From Helicoverpa zea (lineage: Eukaryota; Arthropoda; Insecta; Lepidoptera; Noctuidae): 64,000 nucleotides of DNA. Below are positions 13,001 to 25,000 of this stretch, piece by piece. The stretch covers positions 8,736,501-8,800,500 of the forward strand of contig NC_061469.1 of the NCBI RefSeq assembly GCF_022581195.2, written 5' to 3'. Position 1 is the first letter of the stretch; each line of letters begins with the position of its first letter. Made by a program: the position numbers and the translations under genes. The notes beneath the pieces were generated by a model. It did not search any database, had not been told where the DNA came from, and worked only from the letters and a program-made list of their open reading frames with translations.

Positions 13001-16000
13001 TCATTAGCCATTTTTATTCACCTATATTTCTATTAATTAGCAATTTCTTCACAAAGCGGACACTTCATACTACTTTCATGTGCCAATTACACTACTAGAA
13101 ACATTTACCACTTTCCCGGTATTACAATCGATGACAGTTAAACGTAATTTATTTTTAGAGCAGAATACCTTTATATTGCAAATGCATTCAAGTTACATTG
13201 ACATACTTTGGAGCTATAAAATGTTATTGAAGCGAGCTTCGTATGGGAGAAACTGAAGGATCGCTGAAACCAGGGTGTAAGCACCTCTTCACAACTCACT
13301 CGTAATGTTACTCTTTATGGCTAGGCTAGGCTCTATTCATATGGTTTATTTACAAGTATAGTTGTATTGCCTTAGAAGTAACTGAACGTATTTCTAGGAG
13401 CGATGGTAATAATACCAGGCTTTCTAAAGAGAACAGATTCTTTGTCACCAGTCCAAGATAGCCTAAAATATTGTTCCATCAAAAGTTTTGAATCGGCCGT
13501 CACAATGAAAAGAATACACAAGCTTTATAAAATCGAAACCAAAAAGCGAGGATGACGTCACTCTGATGAACCCAAATTACAGAGAGGACGCCGAAGCGAC
13601 AAGCGGATAAAATTCACAAAAAAAAATACTTTGTAATTTAATTTCAGCTGAAAACACGAACGCTAATAATAGCTTTTTGAAAGGCAAATAATCGGGGTTG
13701 GCGTACTAGTAACGTCCCCCCCCACCTCGTCCTTCGCCGCCCCTCCCCGCAGCATCCGAGTGTGACGTCAGAGCATCGATCGCGCCCTCCCGCCGAAATG
13801 TGCGGTTGTTAGGGTTGCAACATCATACTATCAACGGCTAACGCGCCAAATTCGACGGAAAATTAGTTTAGTGCTGAGTAAATTGTGTAATGTGGCTTCG
13901 TTTGGTCACAATCCGGCTGAATCTGAATGTAGTATTGTTCAGTATGACACGCAACACGTCAATTAATCATAACTTTAGTAGGTAAATAAAATCCCACACT
14001 ACAACTGGCCGGCTCGTGTAGTTATTCGCGAAATCATTCATCAACCCTATAAAGGTCAATGTCAAAAATTCCCTTTTAAGTAAAAAGGTTACGTAACGCA
14101 GGTCTTGTTTAAACGAGCTTTAAGTTGAGAGTTCATAAAGTGAATGCGTCTTTTTTTTCGCATCGGCTTTTTGTCGCAGTCAATAATTTATGCACTTTGC
14201 TCATCGAGTGTCCAAGGACCAAGTTTCAATGCGCCACTTGTTTTGTGAAGAGTTTTATTGATGATATTTCAAACAGTTTTTGCTTAAACGAGTTTGATTC
14301 AGGAGCGAAAATAAGTTTTCTATAAAACTAATGAAGGCTGCCTGTACTCTACATTCTTGAAGTTCAAATACCTATCTATAATGGTGTTAATGGACTTTAA
14401 ACGTTTCAGCTATTACATCGTTTAAGCAGTTAATGTTAGCAATTGCATAGTAATGGAATAAATCATTACAATTACTGAAATGTAGATATTATGTTACGTT
14501 AGTAAGTATAACTCATAGATTTCGGTCGTTGAACCTTACCTGTATATCGTTCATGTCCCGTTTATAATTGTTGTCTTTAGAGTTACTGAGATCATAATAA
14601 TGGACTATTATTTTAATGATTCATAAAAATAAAAGGAACTTTACCCGGGATTTCATTCACATAAAAACGCCGTTTTCTTTGTATAACTACTTCCTACTTT
14701 TGTTTTATGTTTGACTTTCGCGACCGATCAATTAACCTAACTTATTCAATGAGTGTATTTTTCTAGGTGCATAGATAATACATATCTAACTATTCATAGT
14801 TTTCCAATTTCCATCAATAATACATTAATAATCAGGTTACTCACAAACAAACCTAAACTCTCGGTTCTTAATGAGCTCGTCCACCCAGCAGCCAGGCTGG
14901 ATCCAACTGCCAGGATTGGCATAGAAGTCCACATCACCAATAGGCCGAAGAAACCCGAAGACTCCGGGGTTCGTGTGTAGAACGTCCACGAAGGCCGCAT
15001 CACCTTTGGCAAGATGGCCGTCGTTGTTTGACAGGCTGTAACCGGGGTAGGCTGGGTCTAAACCTGGAATTAAAATAAATGGCGTTCTTTTTTTGAATTG
15101 CTGTTTTACCCACTTTTTGAGTTCACTTATATTATGTATATGGTATATTGTACTAGATACCATATAAAATAAATCGTGGAAATATTTAGCGCAATGTTTT
15201 CATTATTATCATCTGCCTAGCCTTTTCCTAACTGTATTGGGATCGGCTTCCAATATAAAAGGATGATTTAGTAGGGGATATAAGGAACCTTCAGACATCA
15301 AATGCAACGCCTTTGTTGACGCTTTAATATTATATTGTTTGCTACTGACAGCCTTGTTACTAAAGACACTTCTTCTACGGGAACATTAATTTATAATGTC
15401 TCCGTCAAATGACATTGATGCAATAAATTAATAGTAACAACAACCCTATTGATTAAACTGGAATTCTTTTGTTATTTTTGTATACATTTACTTTGCAACC
15501 TGGTTCAGGTACGGTTTATTCATCTTATCAAGATACGACCATAATTAACGAAAATTATTATATTTAGGTTATATAAATATTTTGTTTAGATACCTATAAT
15601 AAAAGGAATAAAAAGAAAAACCATTGCCATTTTTAAATAACAAGCGTAACTACACAAGAAATAAAATTACAATTAAAGTTACTTTCAAACATTTTGAGTA
15701 TCTTCACCGACCCTATACTCGCAACAAATTCAAATCTCTCGCAAATATCTCACTCTAAGCTCTGTGGCTCACCTGTAATCCTACCGAGCAGTAACTCCCG
15801 CGACCGCAGGTTCTTGCCGGTGAACCCCGCGGCTTCGGCCCCCAGGGAGAACCCGACCACGTGGATGGACGATGCTGGGACCCCGATGGAGTTCAGGAAT
15901 TGTATGAAGGACGCTATAGCTCACCTGTAATCCTGCCGAGCAGTAACCCCCGCGACCGCAAGTTCTTGCCGGTGAACCCTGCGGCTTCGGCCCCCAGAGA

Positions 16001-19000
16001 GAACCCGACCACGTGGATAGACGATGCTGGCACCCCGATGGAGTTCAGGAATTGTATGAAGTCAGCTAGACGAACGCCCATGTAGCGAGTGTTGCGGACT
16101 GCTGATACGTACCTGGGAATGGTAGAGTTTAGTTAGGCTTAAATGTAAAATACATTTTATTTGAAAGACTAAAATAACATGGTAAATCTTCAAGCAAAAC
16201 ATACATCTATTCCTTTCCCTTAAATAGATAGATAAACCACCGACAAAGATGTTAACTCACTTCTGAGTCTAACTACATGCATTAAACATCGCAACATACT
16301 TAATCCTTCCTTTATTTACATGCCCACGAAACGATGCTGCAGCAAAATCTAAAAACAAAATCCTTTACACGTTACGTATTTGAATGCTTGCCCAAAACAC
16401 TGCACCAATAATTAACGAGAGAGCCCTAATGAATAACTCGCAAACAAAAACGCCAAAGAAAACAAAAACGGTCCATTGTGCCCGAATGTGGGAACAGACA
16501 TAAATCTAGCCAAATGCTGTTGGCTAGTAGCCATTGCGTAATAAATAAGGGACCTATATATGAGGCTACGTTCTCCTCCGGGGCGCATTGGGTCGCCCTC
16601 ACGCCTCACGTATGCCGAATCATAACATTTCAGTTACATGTTAAACGCTGTAACAACTGTATTTCGCTTACATACGCGGTTTATTCGACCGGTCATTCGT
16701 TTTGTGATGTCGGATTTACTGTTATTGGTGCTTGTGGTCCTTAATAATGGGGTTTGTTCGGTTGAATATTTGGCTGCATGAGCAATACGTATATTCGTGT
16801 ATTTTATGCCTTATTTATAACTCTCGACTCTAGTTTCTTATAATACAATTTATAGGTATATATTACCAAGGGAACACAATGAGCCGCGACCAGTCAACGG
16901 CGATAAAATTATAGTCTGCTGCCGCGAGATGCGCTGAAAACAAAAGACGAACATATTATACTAATTTATTCATTTTGCATCATATTGCCTTTTCTTGAAA
17001 TTAAAAAAAAAAAACTTAACATCAAGAAAAATTCAAGAAGTGTATTCGTTACAAGACTCTATATAAATCTATATATATAAAAATGAAACCCGCTTTCCGT
17101 TGTCACGAAATAACATGAAAACAGCTTGACCGATTTGGCTGAAAATTAGAGGGGAGGTAACTTAGACCCGGGAAAAGGTTTTAGGATAGTTTTTGTCACC
17201 ATCCGGCTACAGGACGCGGGTGAAACCGCGGGCGAAAGCTAGTACTATAGAAATACTCTCTATAAAACTTTATATAAATACGTGGAAAATTCAAGGGTCG
17301 CCCTGCAAAGGGTACCTATACTCAAAGAATGAAAAAGATGTTTATTATATGCAAAAGTCAGGACAAGAACTAAACATGAATAAACCTTTAGACATACCAT
17401 ATATGTACAATGCAATCACACTATAAAAGTGACCACTAAACAATTTTAACACTGACCACACCATAAAGATAGCGTTATTGTCTATGGCGATAAAATCGTT
17501 GTTATTACCGCATTGCCAGCATGTTGGTTAACCATAAATATTTAATTATCATGCATCAATGGACATTGTATCCATTAGCTCTGATTAACACTATTATTAC
17601 AGGAATTTAGGTATTTTTATTACTTTATTAGTGTTCAATAATATGTTGAACGTTTTTGCTACCTATATGTGTTTTAATTTTATTCTAAATCTATCACTAT
17701 AGCGATAATTTTGCTCTTGATTCAAACAAAATTTCTTCAAGTTGGACTATAGTTTCGACGGCTAAAAGTGTTAACAACATCTACAACTTATTTAGCGGGC
17801 ATCTTAACTAGTTCTTAATCTCTATGGCTAGTTCAAGAAATTGTCGTGTCAGCCGAAAGACATCCACTACTGGACAAAGGCCTTCCCTAAGGTTTACCAC
17901 TTTGCTCGATCTACAGCAACCACGTACCCACTGCTTCCCGGCGACCTTGGTCAGATCGTCCATGACATGAAATAATTCAATGAAATTAATATAAAGTTAT
18001 TATTTCTTTTTCCGTGTGTATCTATGTATCGATATGACACAATAACACCATTGACCGATGTAATCTATTAGCACACGATCGCTACAAATACAGCTCTAAT
18101 TGACATTACCGATAGCAGTGCATTCGAATGCTAAATCGATTATTGTATAGCCGCGATATTTACCTATTTCAATGATGGCTAAATATAGAATTGTGACAAT
18201 GTTTGTGTGTACGTACATGCAATGGTGACGCTTTAAAATACATACTAATACTTGTACAATGATTGTTGTGCTATTTAAATCTGAAACAGTTCTTTTTAGA
18301 ATACTTATGTTTTATTTCTTTCACACAGCTTAATTATATGATTTACATGCTGATTATGATTTATGCAAATAATCCTCCCTTCATAATCTCTATTGATTTA
18401 CACTTAACTGTCCTTTCCTAGAATCTGAACCGCATGCGCTTTACTTTATGAACTGAACTGTCCATATATTACAGTATCTACATAATATACGTTACTCACA
18501 TTCACTACTGACCATTATATGTTTAAGACTACATATAGTATTAATTCCATATCCAGTAACAACCAGATGTGACTTAACAACTTCAAACCTGCATTTAAAC
18601 CATGAATGACTAACTAGCGTAGCCACTTATATTACGGTCGCAAATTATAGTAACCCTTCACACGCGCTACGCCGTAGTCGCCTCGTTAACTGCTACGAGA
18701 CTACGAAAGTGGTCACGGCATGCAGTAAATGGGCTTGTGTGTGTAAACAACTGCGTGCTTGCTACGAAACTTCAGTTTTACAATTTTAAACTGTTTCAAA
18801 ATAGCTCTCATTGGCCTATTTGAAATTAAAAAAAATACATTAACTTTAAAATCAGAGAGTGACAGTAAAAAAATCGCTAGTTTCTGTTAAATATTTTTGA
18901 AAATCCAACGTGTTTTTTTGGCAGAATACTCACTTCTTTATTTGTAATGGTATTTTCAGTAGGTAGTTATATCGGTTTCGCAGTAAGCATTGTATTTTCC

Positions 19001-22000
19001 AAGGTAAAGCTGCTGTAACAGCACTATTGGTCTCAAAGGAACTATTGTTCTTATGCAAACTACAAGAATTCTTAGTTCGCTAAAAGCGTTGACATCCATT
19101 TTATACTTCTTACATTTTGGGTCAAAAGTTTAGTTGTACATATTAATAAGAGATAAGTATTCCTTTTTGAGAAGCCGTCGCTATTAATTATCGCCATAGA
19201 AGTATAGTTTCTATAAGACCCAAAAAGCTTATTTCAATTCTAACATATTTTTTACAAGAATGAGGTTTACTCACCATCTCTTACTGTGCTAGTTCCAACT
19301 CCACTAGTGGACTCCGAAAATCCCATCAAATAAATGACAGTCGGATTGGCGAAGTTAAAATTCGTGGCACGTATACCGTTGACGTCATTTGGCGGCAGAA
19401 TTTGAAACGTCGTGGGATTTAACCTGGAAATAAAGCAATAATAATATATAATGATGATGATCAATTTTGACGACATGGAAAAAGTTTGTTAGAAACTCGA
19501 TTTCCGGAGCAATATTTTTGCGTCAGACTCATGTCTTCTATTTTGCTTTACACTTTAGGAATATTGTATATTAATTACAACATTGAAAACGAAAGTTTAC
19601 AGGTTCACCTCAGAGTTCACATGGACCAAATAAGTTTTTTCATGATTGGGTTCTTGCGTAACAACCAACATTGTCTATGCATCAATAATATGGCGACTCT
19701 AACGAAGCGAGCTTCTAGGAATGAAAAATACCCAATAGAAATACCCAATACACAAACCTACCTATAAACCCAGTCGTCAACCATGTCCCAAAATAATTAT
19801 TTAAGCAAAACAACCGAACCAATCCATCTTTCATACCCAAATGTATGTTCTGCTGTCACGAGCATGACGTCACAGCTCAACCCTCATTTAACACCGTCCA
19901 GCCTTTTCCTAATAACTTGGTATGGTCATGAAACGTGCTCACAACCCTGATGTTGACCTAAACAAAGGTTATGGCAATTACGTACCGTTGCACGGTAGCT
20001 GCTAATGCCTGCATGCAGCCTTGCGATTGAACCTGCTAAGTCATATGTTGCCCTGGTAGGTGGTGAGTTATTTTTGACATAATTGTGGATTGATGTCTTT
20101 TTTTAATAGCGTTGTTGTTGTTGTGGAATAAGGACGACTTAATATTCTATGGTGTCAAGTAAATATGTTGTTTATTAATGGACTGTACCTTTATACATAA
20201 ACATATATACCAATTCAGCTACTTTCCCTCGAAATTAAACTCACAGTCCAGATTTGGACATGATCACGATCGCAATAAATATTTAAAGTTTTAAGTTTGA
20301 TCTATTCTATCTGCCAGTACTAATAATGCCAAACTAAAGATAATAATGCCCAAGTTTGCGTCACTTATTTGATTAAACTTTGATTCTTAACTAATATACT
20401 GTATCCAAAATATAAACAAACTAACAATAACAGCAGATCTGTAGTCGTTTAATCTGTGCACAAATGTTAGTGGACTAGGCGCTGCATTGGTCCCGCTACG
20501 GAAATTGAACCGGCGACCCTGAGCTACAAATGCGGAATGTTACGTCATGTTGGTCGCCAAATAGGTTACTACAAGGAATATGGAGTATTATTTGATAACA
20601 TGATCTTAAAGTTCTTACTTTTGTGCCTATGATGAGAGCACCTTTTTTTGCAACGTCATGAATTAAGTAGATACTTACAAGTTATATAAAAAAAAACAGA
20701 AGTTCATTACACTTAGGGACAGAACCTATACTCAAATGCCAACCGTGTTAGAGGCACAAATTCTATGACATTAACTTTATTCATCTTGGAAATCAAACCC
20801 AGATAGTTTTGGATCCGCTAAACTCGGATCTATTAAGCTACGTTACTGTTAATGCACCCAAGCATCAAAGAGATCCCAAAAGAGCGGAAAAGTTACGACT
20901 ACCGAAGTGACGTATTAGTTCGAGGACTACAGACGTGAAACCTCAAAGAACGGTTAGTTTATAATATAATATTAAAAGCATACCTAGTAAATAACTTATA
21001 CTGTATATCGACGGCGTCATCTCTTGGGCAGCAATGCGCGCACTGACCCACTGGCGCTGTCATGAAACATATTTCTGCTATTCCTGAAACAAGATTAATT
21101 GTTGTATCAGCACAAAAACATTGCTACATCATCTTATATGTGTAAGATGGAGTTATGATCTACGAAAGCTAATATGGCACATGCTATAGGTTCGGGAGGC
21201 TTAGGTTCATTGTGTAATGAGTAGCTTATCTTTCTCGTAATTAAATCCCTGAAAAAGAATAGTAGTCCATTTCAAAGGCTAAAATAATACCTACATATTG
21301 AAATACTTTGGCCACTGTAGAAACAATTAGAACCTCAAATTATCACTACCTTCAAAATTAATTCTTAAATAACAAAGTACACTTATAGGAAAAGTAATTC
21401 GCAATTTTTTTCCATAGTCACGCCATAATCGTTACGAAAATTCGATCAAAAGAGGTTGCGTCACGAAAAAAATAATTAAAAATGTGGGCCACTGTCACCA
21501 CGATTTGGACTTCGGACCCTTAGATCGAAGGCCGATCTTGGTCAAATTCAATGCCCCATAATATATAATAGATTGCAATACCATGACTGTCAAGGTTGTT
21601 TTCAATTGATGTATGTAATATGCAAGAGAGCACACAGTAAACTTTTAGTCGGCCGATGGTTTTTTTGGGCACATAAATCAGTATAAAAATGAATGGTAGT
21701 ATGCACATTACAAAGAGGTATTTAGCCGGTATCAGACCAACTGAAAATTTTGATTAGAACCAAGATTTTCTTTAAAAAATATATTTTCCAACCATCGGGC
21801 TAGTCTTCAAGTAGTACCTATCAATCTATGCGAGCTATAAAAAAGAATAAAATTGATTGACGTTCAAAATTGGAACAGTGAAATGTCGATTGATTGACCA
21901 CAAGGGAATTCCGAATAAATTGAGAATGAAAAGGGCAGATGGATTTGATAATGACGACCACCACGTAACGTAGGCAGGTATTATAAGAAAACAAAAAAAT

Positions 22001-25000
22001 GACCTAACAAATCAATGCAAATGTAAATAACTACAAGCCATGTGGAAGTTAACGTAATTACGTATGACATGTAAGAACATTAGCAACACGCATACACGTA
22101 CAAATTGCAATCATTTCTATTGTTATAGGAACTTATTGCTCCTGCAAATTGTGCAGACAAATGAAACGTAATAGAATGCCATTTACATAATATTGCTTTG
22201 GAGATTTTTCCATTCGATAATCATGAATGGAGAAGAAGATTCTCCTAGTTGAAATTAAGTATTTTTATTGATGGTATTTTACTTAAAATAGCTATTGCAT
22301 ACTTTGTTTTACATACTTTGTCACAAATTAACCACTTTGTATACTTACACATTAAGTATTCTGTTTTTGAACTGGCTCTTATAAACCGATTTCAAATTAA
22401 GTTATTATTGAAAAATAAACTGCCTGCGTAATAAATAAAATTCAGCGTGCAAAAAGCATATAAAGAGAATACTCAAGCAACTACTTAACGTTGATTTTCA
22501 ATTCAGAGACCCGGAATAAAAGCTTATTTTATTTTACCGTACGTATATTTGCAGTAAGCCTACCTTTTCCGAACAACGACAACACCCGTGTCTCTTAAAA
22601 TTAATTCATCGTATGTTTCACACGCGGCTTCTTTGCATAAAATATTAATTTTGGACATTATTAATAACGTGTACATATACTTATGATCTTTTGTTTTTTG
22701 TAATTAATTGAGGTCCAAAGTCCATTCGGCCTGTTACGTAACTTTTTTTTTAAATCCCTACTAATATTATAAATGCGAAAGTAACTCTGCCTGTCTGTCT
22801 GTCTGCTACGTCTAAACCACTGAACTGATTTTAATAAAATTTGGTACAGAGATAGAGTTGACCTTGAAAAAGAACATAGAATAGTTTTTATCCCGGACTT
22901 TTGAAGAGTTCTCTTGGAAACGCGATATAACTGAACTCAACGCGGGCGAAGCCGCGGGCGGAAGCTAATAAATAATATTAGCAGAATGTATTCTAACCTC
23001 TTCGGAATATACTTTCAAAAAATTTGACGAAATAAATTGGTTCGCTATTGTCAGTATAATTATGTGGGAACAAACAATGTAATAGTGAACTTTGTACTAA
23101 TAGATTAGCCGCTGCAAGTTTCGTAAAAAAAAGTAGAACGAAAAAAGAGATTATATCACTCAATGGAACCTGCACTATGGCAGGTAATACTGGCCATTGA
23201 TGGATTTTACTTTTTTTAATAGAATGATAGTGACGAGAAGGCAGTAGTATCATCTTGGCAAACGCTGTAGGAATGTAGGAATCGGGCCAAAGCCAAATTA
23301 TATTTTTTTTAAATAGGCTAGTAACCTTTTCGATCTATCACGTTGCTCGAAAAAAGCTAAAAATCAGACATCCTCTAAAAATTGCTAATAGTGGGAAGAA
23401 GTTGCATTTGGATACTACACCTACGGAGTAAAGTATTGCTAGGTAGGAAAATTTTGCTTGCTCAAAGCACTAGTAACATCGGTAAGTAAAAATATTTATA
23501 CTGCTTTACATAAATACACCTATAGTTCGGCCATTCAGAGAATGCGTTCCTGACACGTCGCGATTGAACTGACGACGTAACTTTGCAATGGCGTTGCAGT
23601 TACGATAAAAATATTTTTGCTGGTTGTTTACCGTTTTAACAATTGAGGAGCATTAAAACAACATTATTATATCAATAATCAATGAATGTTATTACGTCGT
23701 CAGTTCAATCGCGACGTGTCAGGAACGCATTCTCTGAATGGCCGAACTATAAAAGCTGTAATGTGAGCAAATCGTAGGCACGCTCACGAAAGCATTGAAA
23801 TGCATTTTTGTAAATTGCAACACTTACCTATGTTATACCTGCAATATGGCATCACTTATGTACAGTTTGTCAGAAGTAGGTACCTACTAGGATAAGTGCA
23901 TGGTTGAGAGCATTTCACAATCGGAACATATGCCTATTATATTAAAGACTAGCTTTTGCCCGCGACTTCGTTCGCGTGATGACTTCCGGCAGATTTCTGG
24001 TTTGACCAATAGATGTCATTATATGTCCAAAATAAATTTTACTTTTTTTTAATAAAAACTATCCTATATCCTTTCTTAAGTTCCAAACTATGTCTGTACC
24101 AAATTTCACACGAATCGGTTCAGTAGTTTAGGCGTGAAGAAAAGACAGACAAACAGACAGAGTTACTTTCACATTTATAATATTATAGTTAGGATTAAAA
24201 GCTTGAGTTAATATAGGTACACAATACATGCTCGTTGTATTCTTATCGACCTTCTGAATTTGAATAATCCGTAAACAAGCAAAAAAACTTGGAATATTGG
24301 AACAATGCTCAGATGTACATTTTATTTTACGTAATATTTTCTCAAGATTTAATTTCGGAGAGGTATTATCTTTTCTTTCACCTTGATCTCTTGGCACAAT
24401 AGATTTACCTACTTTGATAACAACACATCAGACAATAGGCGATTAAAAGTAGGTATTGTTTTTGGTAAAAAATATTACGCGACAGCAGTTACAAAAAGTT
24501 TTTATTTTATTTATTCGTAACGAATGTGGTAATCTAATAGGTCAGTATTTTATTTAATTTAAAACCTAACAGCCTTACTTATAAACGTGAATTAAATATA
24601 AGTAATACTTAAGGGCTGTTTAAGAAAATTCTTACTTATAAACGTAGCTTAAGCATGTCTTAACTAACATTTAATCACTACTTAAGACATTAAGTAGTGA
24701 TTAGTTAAAATGTTGCTTAGTAGGTGATTAGAGATTTTATAAGTAAGGGGGTAAGAGTATAGAATACAACCAAGTTACGTCATAAGTAGGTATTCAACTA
24801 AGTAATCGATATTAACTACGGAATAATATTAAGCCGATTTCCTGCTGTTCACAACAACCCTTCAGCATAAATAGCGCTGCAGGGTTGCGCTGAAATGCCT
24901 TGTAAGCGCTGTATAAGTGTTCATAAACTCAGCAATCCGTTTATCTGCTTAATAATACAACAATAAATTTCAAAATAAAAAGAATCTTAACAAACTTTAA

